64,000 bases of DNA, from contig NZ_JAHYCA010000006.1 in NCBI RefSeq assembly GCF_019430905.1, positions 62,001-126,000 of the forward strand, read 5' to 3'. How positions within the stretch are numbered: position 1 is the stretch's first letter; every line of letters starts with the position of its first letter. The position numbers and the translations under genes were made by a program. The DNA is from Billgrantia antri. Lineage in GTDB: Bacteria; Pseudomonadota; Gammaproteobacteria; Pseudomonadales; Halomonadaceae. Below the pieces are notes generated by a model. That model did not search any database. It was not told the DNA's origin and saw only the letters and a program-made list of their open reading frames with translations. This document shows positions 1 to 10,600 of this stretch, piece after piece.

Positions 1-2677
1 CCTGGAGCGCGTCGACCAGTGGGTCGACGAGTTCGCCAACGCCTACGACGCCATGCTCGAGCGGCTCAACCGCAGCCTGCCCACGCTGCTGGCCGAGTGT
101 CGTGACCGCGAGGAGCGCGAGTCGGTGTTCCGCTTCGTGCGCCAGCTTGCCGGTCTGCGCGACGTGCTGCATGGCTTTCTGCACGAGGCGCTCTCCAGCG
201 ACCGCTACTCCACCGCAGCCATGGTGCGCGGTACCTACTTCACCTCGGTCTACCAGCAGGGCGTGCCGGAGGATCCCTTCGTCGACGCCGCGGCACGCCG
301 CTACGGCATGGCCGATTCCACCCAGCCGGCTCATCGTGCCGCGCGCAGTGCGCTCTACTTCACCGAGGAGCTGTTCGACAAGGTGATCTACCCCGAGGCG
401 GGGCTGGCGGGAGACAACGCCCGTGCTGCCCGGCGTCGGCGTCGGCTGCGCCGCACCAGCGCCTTCGCCTGCCTGCTCGCTGGGCTGGGGCTGGTGGGCG
501 GCTGGAGCCACTTCTACCAGAAGAACACCCAGGCCTTGGCGGCGGTGGAGGATAAGACCCGGGACTTCCTCGCTGCCCAGCCCGATGAACTGCGTAGCGA
601 CGACCCTACCGGCTATGCATTGCTTGAGCCCCTCGATCGCCTGCGGGCCGCCACTTTCGAGTTCGGCGACTACCGCGAGCACCTGCCGTGGCTGGCCGAC
701 ATGGGGCTCTACCAGGGGCATGCGGTGGGGCGTGAGGTGGAAGACGCCTACCTGGCGATGCTGAGCTATCACTTTCTGCCCTCGCTGATGATCGGCATCA
801 TGGATGACATGAATCGCGCCGAGGCCGGCAGCAACGACAAGCTGGCGCTGCTGCGCATTCTGCGCATGATGTCCGACGCCAGTGGGCGCCAGCCCGAGCG
901 GGTCCAGGCGTTCATGGAGCGGCGCTGGCAGCGCGACTTCCCGCAGCGTGGCCGGGTGCAGGAGCGCCTGCTGGGGCATCTCGCCTATGCCATGGCCCAC
1001 ACCGACCTCGAGGGTCAGGTGACGGCCGGCGACCGACATGCCGAGCAGGCCATGGCGGCACTGCGCGGCAGCCTTCAGGCCGCCCAGCAGGAGCTGGCAC
1101 GCCAGCCGATGGACGAGCGAGTCTATGCCACGCTCAAGGCCACCAGCGGCCGCCGCAGCGGGGCAGCCCTCGACCTCTATCAAGGCGTCGGCCCCTCCTT
1201 CAACGCCGTGTTCATGGCGCGTGACGACGAGCTGGAGCGTTTGCGCCTGCCCACCCTGCTGACTCGTGATGGCTTCGAGGGCTTCTTCCTCAAGGAGATC
1301 GAGCAGGCCACCGAGCTGGCGCTGATCGACCTCTGGGTGCTGGGACAGCGTGACGACATCGCCTTCAGCGCTGCCGACGAGCGCCAGCTGCGTGACGCTC
1401 TGCACGAGCGCTATGTCAGCGACTATCACGTGACCTGGCGTCAGGTGCTCGACGACCTCTACCTGGTGCCGCTACCCGACATCGACCAGGCGGTGGTAGT
1501 GGCCGACACCCTGCTCGGTGCCAGCCGGCCGCTTGACCGCCTGCTCGGTGAAGTCGCCCACCATACCCGGCTCTATCCCGAGCTGCCGGAGGACGACGAG
1601 ATCGCTCGCCAGGCGCTGGAGCGCTCACCGCGCTACCGCCTGGCCGGCGAGATCGAGCGTAACTTCCGCGACCTCAACGGGCTGCTCGATGCGCGTGGCG
1701 ACAACCCTGCCGACATCGCCGAGATCAAGGTCGCCATCGGCGAGCTGCGCGACTACCTGCGCGAAGTGCAGGGTGCCAGCGACCCGGGCCGTGCAGCATT
1801 CGTCAATGCCCGCGACCGCCTGGCGCTGAGCGGCGGCGACCCCATTCACAACCTCAAGCGTATCGCCGAGCATACCCCGGCGCCGGTGGATCGCATGCTC
1901 GAGAGTCTGGCAGACCAGAGCTGGCAGCTGCTGATGGCCAGCGCCATTCGCCATCTCGAGCATCAGTGGCTCGATGAAGTGGTGGGGCCCTACCAGGAGC
2001 GCCTGGCGGGTCGCTATCCGCTGGTCCCCGGAGCCTCGCGTGAGGTGGCGCTGGCTGACTTCGAAGCCTTCTTCGCCGCCGACGGTACGCTGGATCGCTT
2101 CTACCAGGACAACCTGCGCCCCTTCATCGAGGAGGCGCCCGAATATCTGGTCGATGCCGAGGGCAGCCCGTTGCTGCGCGACAGCGTGTTCACTGCCTTC
2201 CAGCGCGCCGAGCAGATCCGCCAAGCCTACTTCGGCCGTGACGGCGTGCTCGACGTCGAGTTCGCCCTGGAACCGGTGAGTCTCAGCCCCGACAAGCGCC
2301 GCAGTGTGATCAACATCGACGGTCAGATCATCGACTACGCCCACAGTGCCAGTTCGCGGGTCTCGATGATTTGGCCCAACGCCCTGCGCGGCGGTAACGA
2401 GAGCAGCATCATCCTGGTGCCGAGCCAGGTCAATCGCTCGCCGCGCAGTCTCAGCCGCGACGGCGCCTGGGCCTGGTTCCGCCTGCTCGACGAAGCCGAG
2501 ATCACCAGTGCCAGCGAGCGCGATCTGGAGCTGCGTTTCCAGGTCGATGGTGGTTCGGCGCGCTATCGCCTCTATGCCACCGGGTCGCGTAACCCCTTCA
2601 CCCGCCCGCTGGTCGCCGGCTTCCAACTGCCCACCGCGCTGTATGCCGAAGGAGGTCTCGATGTTGGCAGCCTTTAA
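1..2677 (+). CDS. tssM: TssM (IcmF-family) T6SS inner-membrane complex protein, C-terminal part
   Basis: The reading frame is open from base 2 and the 5' end lies outside the window, so about 890 C-terminal residues are visible. The visible part has a cytoplasmic segment, one hydrophobic helix followed by the long periplasmic region, and the terminal beta-rich domain with a WPNALRGG-like segment typical of IcmF C-termini. TssM forms the T6SS membrane complex with TssJ and TssL and spans the inner membrane to the periplasm. It is followed at once by T6SS accessory and effector genes in the same direction, which supports the call. The end overlaps the next gene by 17 bases, so the two are probably co-translated. 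Confidence 0.88.
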   Translation, partial: LERVDQWVDEFANAYDAMLERLNRSLPTLLAECRDREERESVFRFVRQLAGLRDVLHGFLHEALSSDRYSTAAMVRGTYFTSVYQQGVPEDPFVDAAARRYGMADSTQPAHRAARSALYFTEELFDKVIYPEAGLAGDNARAARRRRRLRRTSAFACLLAGLGLVGGWSHFYQKNTQALAAVEDKTRDFLAAQPDELRSDDPTGYALLEPLDRLRAATFEFGDYREHLPWLADMGLYQGHAVGREVEDAYLAMLSYHFLPSLMIGIMDDMNRAEAGSNDKLALLRILRMMSDASGRQPERVQAFMERRWQRDFPQRGRVQERLLGHLAYAMAHTDLEGQVTAGDRHAEQAMAALRGSLQAAQQELARQPMDERVYATLKATSGRRSGAALDLYQGVGPSFNAVFMARDDELERLRLPTLLTRDGFEGFFLKEIEQATELALIDLWVLGQRDDIAFSAADERQLRDALHERYVSDYHVTWRQVLDDLYLVPLPDIDQAVVVADTLLGASRPLDRLLGEVAHHTRLYPELPEDDEIARQALERSPRYRLAGEIERNFRDLNGLLDARGDNPADIAEIKVAIGELRDYLREVQGASDPGRAAFVNARDRLALSGGDPIHNLKRIAEHTPAPVDRMLESLADQSWQLLMASAIRHLEHQWLDEVVGPYQERLAGRYPLVPGASREVALADFEAFFAADGTLDRFYQDNLRPFIEEAPEYLVDAEGSPLLRDSVFTAFQRAEQIRQAYFGRDGVLDVEFALEPVSLSPDKRRSVINIDGQIIDYAHSASSRVSMIWPNALRGGNESSIILVPSQVNRSPRSLSRDGAWAWFRLLDEAEITSASERDLELRFQVDGGSARYRLYATGSRNPFTRPLVAGFQLPTALYAEGGLDVGSL

Positions 2678-3239
2678 GCGCCTGCTAGGTGTTGAACGCC
2701 GGAAGGAGGCGACACCTGCCGCCGTGGTGGAGGAAACCAAAGGCTTGGAAGCGGCCGTGATGGAGGACATCGACGCCTTTCTCGAGGCCGCTCGGCGCGC
2801 CGATGCCAAGGGCCACTCGCCCTGGGTACTACGTGACGAAACTCGCCTAGCCACCCTGCGCCGGGCGCTGGAATTCACCGTTCAGCACGGACAGTGGCTG
2901 CAGCATGACGGCAGCAGCATCGCCCGCTGGCAGGGTCAGCTGCTCAAGCTGCGCCATGGTGACGGCCCCACGCTCGGCATGCTGCTGGCGTGCCGGCCGG
3001 ATGACGAGGCGGCCTGGCAACTGCGCTTCTTCTTCATCGAGCCCGAATGGCAGGGCAGCGGTCACGGCGCCCGGCTGTTGCGCGCCGCGCGGCGCAGCCT
3101 GAACGGCGTACCGCTCCATGTCCGCTTGCCGCTTGCCTGCCAGGCTGCCGTGCGCAGCCTGGAGGAAGCCGGTTTCCAACGCATGCACGTCAACGCCTTC
3201 GAGGTGGCCAGCTTCGAGGCGCCCGCAGAGTGGGACTAG
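2661..3239 (+). CDS. GNAT-fold protein associated with the T6SS locus
   Basis: This is a 192-residue soluble protein. The ATG at 2661 has a strong ribosome site (GGAGG five bases upstream) and lies inside the end of tssM. The C-terminal half looks like an acetyltransferase fold: a strand (LRFFFIEPEW), then a QGSGHGARLLRAA turn-helix matching the acetyl-CoA-binding Q/RxxGxG/A motif, and a late EEAGFQRM segment. The N-terminal 70 residues are charged and unassigned. Its place between tssM and a PAAR gene suggests a T6SS-linked role, but the substrate is unknown. Confidence 0.6.
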   Translation: MLAAFKRLLGVERRKEATPAAVVEETKGLEAAVMEDIDAFLEAARRADAKGHSPWVLRDETRLATLRRALEFTVQHGQWLQHDGSSIARWQGQLLKLRHGDGPTLGMLLACRPDDEAAWQLRFFFIEPEWQGSGHGARLLRAARRSLNGVPLHVRLPLACQAAVRSLEEAGFQRMHVNAFEVASFEAPAEWD

Positions 3240-3276
3240 GCCGCCCGGCCGGCTCGCATAGACAGGAGAACGATAG

Positions 3277-4182
3277 ATGGGACGCAAATTCGTACTCGTG
3301 GGTGACATCGGTACCGACCACGACGGTTTCCCGCCGACGCCGGTCACCGCCGGCAGCCCGACGGTGCTGATCGATGGCAAGCCGGCGGCGCGCCTGGGCG
3401 ATCCCCTGGCGCCGCACAGCAAGCCCGATAGCCCACCGCATCCGCGCGCCATCGCCGAAGGCTCGGGCACCATCCTGATCGACGGCAAGCCGGCAGCACT
3501 CACCGGCCATGCGGTGAGCTGCGGTGGGGTGGTGATCGGTTCTGCCAGTTCCGTAGGAGGAGAGTCAGGAGGAGGTGCATTTGTTGCAGCTGTTGCGGCA
3601 ATGGCCTCTACAGCCTCACCGACTTCTGCTTTTGCGGCCACTGATCCAGCACTTGATTCCGCCGGGGCCGGTAGAGGACAGGCAACGAACCTCACCATGA
3701 GCGAAGCCGGAAAGCAGTGGCTGATGGAGGTCGAAAAGCTTCGTTTGATGCCCTATGACGATCAGACAGGGCGCGAGATAACGGATTGGGTGGAAGGTGC
3801 CACGATTGGTTACGGTCATCTTATTTCCGAGGCTGAGTGGCCGTTATATCGACAAGGAATCGATAGCGATCAGGCTGAGCAGCTCTTCGAAGGAGACTTG
3901 GCACCATTCGTCGAAGCAGTGAATGAAAGCGTTGAGGTTCCGCTGGCTCAACATCAATTCGATGCTGCTGTCATGCTGGCGTATAACATCGGTGTGAGAG
4001 GGTTCGAATCGTCATCCGCCGTCAAGTTGATAAACGACCCGGAGGCGAGTACTCCTTACCCTACCCTAGAGGAAGCTTGGAAAGCTTGGAATAAATCTCA
4101 GCGCGTGGTTAATCGAGGTTTGATAAATCGCCGTGCTGCAGAGTGGGGTGTGTATTCAAGGGGAGTGTATGAAACATGGTGA
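3277..4182 (+). CDS. PAAR-domain T6SS effector with C-terminal lysozyme-like domain
   Basis: This 301-residue protein has two parts. Residues 1-95 form a PAAR spike domain, with duplicated LIDGKPAA repeats and conserved His and Cys positions (HAVSCGG). After an Ala/Ser/Gly linker, residues about 140-300 look like a phage T4-type lysozyme (GH24): a Glu near residue 153, then TIGYGH at 176-181, and a late NRGLINRRAAEW stretch typical of phage endolysins. It should sit on VgrG and cleave peptidoglycan in the target periplasm. The 3' half of the gene is AT-richer than the PAAR half, suggesting toxin-domain exchange. ATG at 3277 follows an AGGAG site. Confidence 0.85.
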   Translation: MGRKFVLVGDIGTDHDGFPPTPVTAGSPTVLIDGKPAARLGDPLAPHSKPDSPPHPRAIAEGSGTILIDGKPAALTGHAVSCGGVVIGSASSVGGESGGGAFVAAVAAMASTASPTSAFAATDPALDSAGAGRGQATNLTMSEAGKQWLMEVEKLRLMPYDDQTGREITDWVEGATIGYGHLISEAEWPLYRQGIDSDQAEQLFEGDLAPFVEAVNESVEVPLAQHQFDAAVMLAYNIGVRGFESSSAVKLINDPEASTPYPTLEEAWKAWNKSQRVVNRGLINRRAAEWGVYSRGVYETW

Positions 4183-4646
4183 ATCGACTTGTGTTGTTTT
4201 TTTTAGGTTTTTTGCTTTTTATGCCGGCTTCTGCATTAGCTGCCTGTGACTGCTCCAACGTACGAGAAGTATTCGGCGAATATACTACGGTTGAAGTCAC
4301 CCGATTTCGGGGTGGACTAACGCCACGTGAAGAAGCCATGGATCGAGTCGATAAAAAAATTCTTGTATCAGAAGATCTGTTTTTCCTTTGGGATGGGGTT
4401 CGATATGAATCCCCTTCTTATGAGATGGTTTGTCATCCTGTCACTCAGGACGAGGGAGAGGTTACGCCGCCCTCGGAAAGGAGAGGGGATTTCTATGGTT
4501 TTGGTATGGATAGAGACGTTATCAACGTTATCTATGTCAACTCATTGAGCGAAGAGGGGCCGCGCTATCACTTCGAGGTGGTGGGTGACGAGCTATGGTT
4601 CTTTTACGATGGGTGGTTTTACCGAATGAAACGAGTCTCGAGTTAA
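4176..4646 (+). CDS. Putative secreted immunity protein for the PAAR-lysozyme effector
   Basis: This 156-residue protein begins inside the last codons of the lysozyme effector (7-base overlap). It has a clear signal peptide (hydrophobic residues 4-20 ending ALA-AC). A Cys-Asp-Cys follows the predicted cleavage site, and one more Cys occurs at MVCHP. The mature part is acidic and rich in aromatic residues. A periplasmic destination is what protection against a peptidoglycan hydrolase needs, and the overlap is the usual effector-immunity arrangement. No named family is recognised, so the immunity role is inferred from position and export signal. Confidence 0.6.
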   Translation: MVNRLVLFFLGFLLFMPASALAACDCSNVREVFGEYTTVEVTRFRGGLTPREEAMDRVDKKILVSEDLFFLWDGVRYESPSYEMVCHPVTQDEGEVTPPSERRGDFYGFGMDRDVINVIYVNSLSEEGPRYHFEVVGDELWFFYDGWFYRMKRVSS

Positions 4647-4701
4647 GAGTTGTCCAATTGGCTGGCTTGAGCCGGATTGAACTTATGGATGGATGCGCAC
4701 T

Positions 4702-6765
4702 ATGAATGGATTGCAATTCACCCTAGCGCTCGCTGGAGCCGAAGCGGCCGACCTGGCGGTGACCGACTTCACCCTGGAGGAGGCGCTCTCCGCGCCCTTC
4801 ACCCTCACGCTGCGCTTCGCCAGCCGCGACGGCAGCCTCGCCGCGAGTGACATCCTCGACCGCCCGGTGAGCCTGACGATATGGCAGGACGGCGAGGTGC
4901 TGCGCCGGGTGCATGCCATCGTCAGTGAGTTCGGTCGCGGCGACCGCGGCCACCGGCGCACGATCTACTCGCTGGTCGCGCGCCCGGCCGTCTGGCGCCT
5001 GGGCCTGCGCCACAACTCGCGCATCTTCCAGCAGGTCTCGCCGCTCACGGTCATCAACACCCTGTGCGACGAGCGCGGCCTCACCGACGTGGCCTTCGCC
5101 GCCACCCGCGAACCGCAGGAAAGAGAGTTCCTCGTTCAGTACCGGGAAACCGATCTCGCCTTCATCCAGCGCCTGGCCGCCGAGGAGGGGCTGTTCTACT
5201 TTCATGAGTTTGAAGATGCTCCCGGTGGCACCCACCGCCTGGTATTCGCCGACGCGCCCCAGGTGCTGGCCCACCTGGGCAGCCGCACCTACCACGGCCG
5301 CGCCGGCGGCACCCCGCCGAGCCGCCACGTGCGCAAGCTCGAACAGCTCGCCCGGGTCGCCCCGGCTTCGGTCACACTCAAGGACACCTCGTTCAAGAAC
5401 CCCGCCTACGCCCAACTCCATGAACACGCCGCGGACGGCCTGGAAGAACACGCCCAAAGAGACGACTACGAACACTACGACTACCCCGGCCGCTACAAGG
5501 CCGACGCCTCCGGCGAGGCCTTCACCCGCATTCGCCTGGAGCACCTGAGAAGCGACGCCCTGACCTGTAGCGCCGAAAGCGACCTGCCCGAGCTCGCCCC
5601 GGGCACGCGCTTCACCCTCACCGACCACGATCTCGACGAGCTCAACGTCGACTGGCAGGTAGTGTCGGTCACGCACACCGGCAGCCAGCCCCAGGCGCTG
5701 GAAGAGGATGGTGTCACTCAGGGCGATGCGGCGGGCCTTGGCCAGATGACCAAGTTCGACAACGAACTGGTGCTGATACCCGCCGACCAGGCCTGGCGTC
5801 CCAAACCCAACGCCAAGCCAAGAGTCGACGGCCCGCAGGTCGCCTTCGTCGTCGGCCCCGAGGGCGAGGAGATTTATTGCGACGAGCACGGCCGGGTCAA
5901 GGTGCAGTTCCCCTGGGATCGCTACGCCGAACCCAATGAAACGGCCAGTGCCTGGGTGCGCGTCTCCCAGGGCTGGGCCGGCGGCGGCTACGGCAGCATC
6001 GCCATCCCGCGGATCGGCCATGAGGTGGTGGTCAGCTTCCTCGAGGGCGATCCGGATCAGCCGCTGATCACCGGGCGCACCTACCACGCGGTGAATACCC
6101 CGCCCTACGAACTGCCGACACACAAGACCCGTACCGTGCTCCGTACCCAGAGCCACAAGGGCGAAGGGTTCAACGAACTTCGCTTCGAGGACGAGGCCGG
6201 CGAGGAGCAGATCTGGCTGCACGCCCAGAAGGACCTGGAGCTTCTCACCAATAACGACCGCACCGAGGAGATCGGCCACGACAGCTTCCTCACCGTGCAT
6301 CACGACCGCATCGGCGAAGTCGACGCCGACGATCACCTGACGGTCCACGGCAGCCGCCACACCCAGATCGACGGCGACGACCACCTCATCGTCGATGCCA
6401 ACCGTCACGAGAAGTACGGCCGCGCGCAGCTGGTCGAGGCCGGCCAGGAGATTCACCACAAGGCGGGCATGAAGGTAGTGATCGAAGCCGGCGCCGAGAT
6501 CACCCTCAAGGCCGGCGGCAGCTTCATCAAGCTCGACCCCAGCGGCGTCACCATCGTCGGCGCCCAAGTCAAGATCAACTCCGGCGGCAGCCCCGGCTCC
6601 GGTTCAGGCCAGGCGGCCCAGGCGCCGGCGCTGCCGCGGGAGGCAACCGGCGAAGCGCACGAGGCTGTGGCACCGATCCAGCGCCGCGCCCAGCTCACAT
6701 CGCTTTTGAAGGCGCCAGCCAGTTGCGAGATCTGCGAGTCGGGTAATGGCCAGGAGGGGGCTTAA
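4702..6765 (+). CDS. vgrG: VgrG (TssI) T6SS spike protein
   Basis: About 687 residues. The N-terminal gp27-like part opens with QFTLALAG and a long beta-rich region. The middle carries the gp5 OB-fold core (GRVKVQFPWDRY, WVRVSQGWAGGGYGS, GHEVVVSFLEGDPDQP). The C-terminal needle is repetitive (LTVHGSRHTQIDGDDHLIV) and ends in a Gly/Ser-rich tail with two closely spaced cysteines. It forms the trimeric spike that carries PAAR and effectors. The start could be 4693 or 4702; 4702 is chosen for the standard N-terminus. The next gene begins one base after its stop, so it is operonic. Confidence 0.95.
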   Translation: MNGLQFTLALAGAEAADLAVTDFTLEEALSAPFTLTLRFASRDGSLAASDILDRPVSLTIWQDGEVLRRVHAIVSEFGRGDRGHRRTIYSLVARPAVWRLGLRHNSRIFQQVSPLTVINTLCDERGLTDVAFAATREPQEREFLVQYRETDLAFIQRLAAEEGLFYFHEFEDAPGGTHRLVFADAPQVLAHLGSRTYHGRAGGTPPSRHVRKLEQLARVAPASVTLKDTSFKNPAYAQLHEHAADGLEEHAQRDDYEHYDYPGRYKADASGEAFTRIRLEHLRSDALTCSAESDLPELAPGTRFTLTDHDLDELNVDWQVVSVTHTGSQPQALEEDGVTQGDAAGLGQMTKFDNELVLIPADQAWRPKPNAKPRVDGPQVAFVVGPEGEEIYCDEHGRVKVQFPWDRYAEPNETASAWVRVSQGWAGGGYGSIAIPRIGHEVVVSFLEGDPDQPLITGRTYHAVNTPPYELPTHKTRTVLRTQSHKGEGFNELRFEDEAGEEQIWLHAQKDLELLTNNDRTEEIGHDSFLTVHHDRIGEVDADDHLTVHGSRHTQIDGDDHLIVDANRHEKYGRAQLVEAGQEIHHKAGMKVVIEAGAEITLKAGGSFIKLDPSGVTIVGAQVKINSGGSPGSGSGQAAQAPALPREATGEAHEAVAPIQRRAQLTSLLKAPASCEICESGNGQEGA

Positions 6766-7689
6766 GTGAGCGAGTTGGATCGTGCCATGCACGTGCTGGT
6801 GGATGGGGTGCGCTATCCCGATGCCCTCAGGCGGTTGTATGCGCGTGACGATCTCGCCGAGATCGTGCCGCTGTACCTGCTTACCCGTTTCAAGGACGTC
6901 GCGGCGGAAGGGCCGATTCTGGTGGTACCAAGGGAGCGCCACCTCGTCGACGAGATTCTCGCCGAGGGAGATGGCGAGCGAACGCGCGCCATGTCGTTGA
7001 TTTCGAGTACGGCATCCACGGAAGAGCTGGGAGATCATCTGCTGGGCTTCGTGGAGATCGAGGTCGGTGGAGCGCAGCGGCTGCTCAGATTCGCCGATCC
7101 ACTGGTGCTGAGACATTGGCTGGCGAGCTATGGCGGGAGCGTGCCGGCCGACGTGATGGGGCCGATCGACACCTGGCGAGTGGCGCAGTGGGCGCCGGCC
7201 TGGGCCAAGCATGAGAACCCGGTTTGGAGAACTTTCGGGGGGGAGGCCAGTCAGTCACCTTCTGACGATCAGCTGTCTCATTCACCTGCTTTCTTTGCCG
7301 CGCCGCAGCTCGACGCCTTGGATGCGGTGGCGCGCTGGCAGTTCAAGGAACGCTTGGCGGAATATTTTGAGCGCCATGCCGGTGAGGCCTGGTCAGGGCT
7401 GGCCATTGGACAAAGAGGCGATTGGATGGAGTCGCGTCTGGATGAAGCCTTGGCCTGGGGAGCGCAGACGGAGCGGCAACTTGCCATCTGGATGGAGCTG
7501 AGCCTGCGCTGGGGGGCAGGCTTCATGACGACCCCGACCGGCCCCTACGCCCTCTGGGTGGCTCAAGACGCATCCCGCGGCAGGTTGCCCCAACAGCAAC
7601 AGCTGTATGAATTCGATGCCTGGTGTCGCTCGGCTGAGGGAATCCAAGAGGCTAACAACGAGACAACAAGGAAGTCACACCATGTCTGA
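6766..7689 (+). CDS. DUF4123-type T6SS effector chaperone
   Basis: A 307-residue soluble protein with GTG start immediately after the vgrG stop. It has the usual organisation of DUF4123 (Tap-1/TEC) adaptors: an N-terminal domain with hydrophobic strands and a PLYLLTRF motif near residue 40, a central RFADPLVLRHWL motif, and a helical C-terminal half. Such chaperones load a specific effector onto VgrG and are encoded between the two. Here it sits between vgrG and the large VasX-like toxin, overlapping the toxin start by 8 bases, so that toxin is the likely client. Confidence 0.8.
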   Translation: MSELDRAMHVLVDGVRYPDALRRLYARDDLAEIVPLYLLTRFKDVAAEGPILVVPRERHLVDEILAEGDGERTRAMSLISSTASTEELGDHLLGFVEIEVGGAQRLLRFADPLVLRHWLASYGGSVPADVMGPIDTWRVAQWAPAWAKHENPVWRTFGGEASQSPSDDQLSHSPAFFAAPQLDALDAVARWQFKERLAEYFERHAGEAWSGLAIGQRGDWMESRLDEALAWGAQTERQLAIWMELSLRWGAGFMTTPTGPYALWVAQDASRGRLPQQQQLYEFDAWCRSAEGIQEANNETTRKSHHV

Positions 7690-10600
7690 TCGACAAGCCC
7701 AACAGGATGCGCGCGACGCCGAGTTCGGCGAGACTCCCTTCGGGGCGACCGGCATGTGCCCGCTGTATCTCGAATGCGCCATCTTCCCGGTGCGCTACGC
7801 CATCGATGAAGCGTCGAGCGAGGAAGAGGCGACACAGGGGCCGCACCCCCTGTCCGATTCATGGCAACAGCATGGCTACCCTGAGCTGCAGACGCGCAGC
7901 TACACGCTGCGTCAACTCCGCGATGGGTGGCTCTACGTTTGGGATGAAATCGACCGAACCTTCCACGAATATCGCGTCGAGGGGCATCAGTTCATGCGGA
8001 TCCCCTGGCCTGAAAACATCAACGAAACTCGGCCCGACGAACGCGAGGGCGACGGAGAAAGCAAACCCTACCTGCTATATCCGTGCCGCAGTCGGATCTG
8101 GCTTGCCTACTCTCCCGCACAGTGGACCTGGCGAATCTGCGAGCACATGCGTTCGAACGTGGATGCTCGCCGACGCTTCATGCGGCCGCTCAACATACGC
8201 TCGGCCATCGAAGCCCCCGAGAGTACCGCACATGTGGGACCTTTGAGCGAACTGGGGCAGCATCTGGCCGACATCACCCCGCAGGGTGCGGTTAGCGACT
8301 TCGACTCGACCACGGTGATGACACGCACGCTCACCCAGGAGGAGCAGCAGGGAGAGGAAGAGACGGAATATGTCACCCTAGCCCATAAGCCCGAAATCGA
8401 TCAGAACGCCGTGCTGGCCCAGGTACCCGACAAGGATCAGGCTCTGTTTGTCGCCTTGGACGATCCGCTGGGAGTCGTCAACGATCTGACCATGAATCTG
8501 GTGGGTGTGGAGATGGCCCACGAGCAGTTTGAAGACGAGACTGGGCATCGTCTCAACACCGCCCTGGTGGTGCAGCGTCTGTGTGGCTTCGATGAAAGTG
8601 ATCTCCCCGATGCCGTGCGCAATGACTCCGACAAGCGGCGCAGGGCCATTGAACTTCTTGGGCTCCATTATCAACTGCGGCAGAGCGATGAGCTGTCCAC
8701 CGCCATTAATCGGGGTGGTCCGTTCGATAGAACGATCCGTACGAACGCCAGCGCTAACAGTCGACAGACCCAGCTGGCAGCCTACGAGGCCGAGCTGGCC
8801 GATCTTGGCGTCGATCCTCCAGACGATGACGACTACCGGGAGTGGAAGGCAAAGGCGATCTGGCGCGGCGACGTGGATTATGAAGGAGCGCTGGCTTTTA
8901 TTAATGCACAGCAGCCTAAGCAGGAACGATTGCAGGTTCACTGCCAGCGCTGCCGTGAAGACCTGACTACCTGGCTGGATCGACTTCCCACCTCGGCCCA
9001 GGCGTTGTGCTTCGATGGCTGCAATGTGATTCAGACCCAGGCACTGATCGAGTTCACCCATATGGTGAGCCAGGCGCTCGGTGCCAGCGAGGAGGGCCAG
9101 CAATGGCTCACCGAGCGAGCCCGTCGACGCGACAACTTGCTGGGGTTGGCACTGTTCAACTTCTCGCCGGAGCTGGAGCAGGCGCTCTTTGAGGTGGCGA
9201 GAAACTTCATCGAGGCGGGAGAAGCGGACGGCCTGGAAGTTTCGGAGGCCTCCAGCTATGCCTCGCGGGCCAACGAGATCAAGGCCGTGCTCGATCTCGA
9301 AAGCGTGCGCAACAGCAAGGTCTTCCAGACCCTGGCTCCCCATGTGCGGTCGTTGCTGGACACTCTGGCAACGGCCGTGAAAGGGCCGGCCAGGCTCGCC
9401 TGGGAAGGGCTGGCCTATCAATTGCTCCCGGCGGCGGGCGCGGGAGCCACGATCACTACAGAACGACTTGCCCGAGGGTTGTCGCAGACCATGCAAGCGG
9501 CCTTCATGCATCCCGATAATGTGGCCAGGGACACCCAATTGGTTCGTGACGGTGACTACGATGCCCGGCATCATCGTTGGCGGAGAGATGTCGTACGCCT
9601 TCAGAATCGCATCCGCGGGCTGCGGGCAACTCTTTCTCGGCCGGCGGCGCCCCATGATCGTGCCGCCCAGATAAGGGATCTCAATGGCCAACAGCAGCAG
9701 TTCGACGAGTTGATGACCCGTGAGCCGAAACGTTTCGTCGCCCGTCAGAGCGGCAGCCCAGGTGGGCCAGCCGAGACCCTGGGCTTCGACGAGCTGCGTG
9801 AACAGCAACGCCTCAAACTGCAGGCAGGCGCTGTCGCCACTCGCGCCCGCATGCAGGGCTGGATGAACCGCTACGGAGGCGGGCTACCGCTGCTGGTCGC
9901 CGGGCTCAACCTGCTGAACCTAGGGGCTACCCTCGAGACCATCGAGCGCGAGGGGATGGACGACAACGCCAGGCAATCTCTGATCAGCGGCCTTGGCTAC
10001 ACCACCAGCGCGGTGATGGCCCTCTGGGTGGTTCCATATTGGAATAAGCATGCGGCCAATGAGGCTTCGATATTTGGTAAGCCTAGGGCATTGGCTAGGG
10101 CTGGCGTTCGTCAATGGAGCGGACCAGGGCAGAATGCGGCTTTCTCCCGAATAGCGGCCAAGCTGACCACCCGGGTGGCAGGTATGGCGGTTTTTGGGGC
10201 TATTGCTGCTGGAATAGAAACGGCTCAAATCATTGGGCAATTCGAGCAGTCGACCAGTTCAGAGGAGAGAGCGGCTTTATTCTTAAAAGGCAGTGCTACT
10301 GCAGCAATGAGTGCGGTTTCGACCACACAGCTTATTGGGGCGCTGCTGGGAAGGTTGGCTCCATTTGCTTGGATCATGGCACCTTGGGCTGCCTGGACCT
10401 TGGCCATTGCCGGGGTTGTATACCTCTTCGCCACTTACTTTGCCAATAGGTACCACCGCGAGGGCATCCGCCTATGGCTCTATCGGAGTGGCTGGGGTCG
10501 ATCACCAAATTGGCCAGATGACGATGAAGGGCGTGCTAACGAATGGCGTGCCCTGCTGGAAGCCCTCTATCAGCCGACGGTTCGCTTGGAGCCGGTGACT

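Noticed and set aside
4723..6567. A 614-codon minus-strand frame opposite vgrG
   Set aside because: Antisense shadow of a confident VgrG gene, with low-complexity composition.
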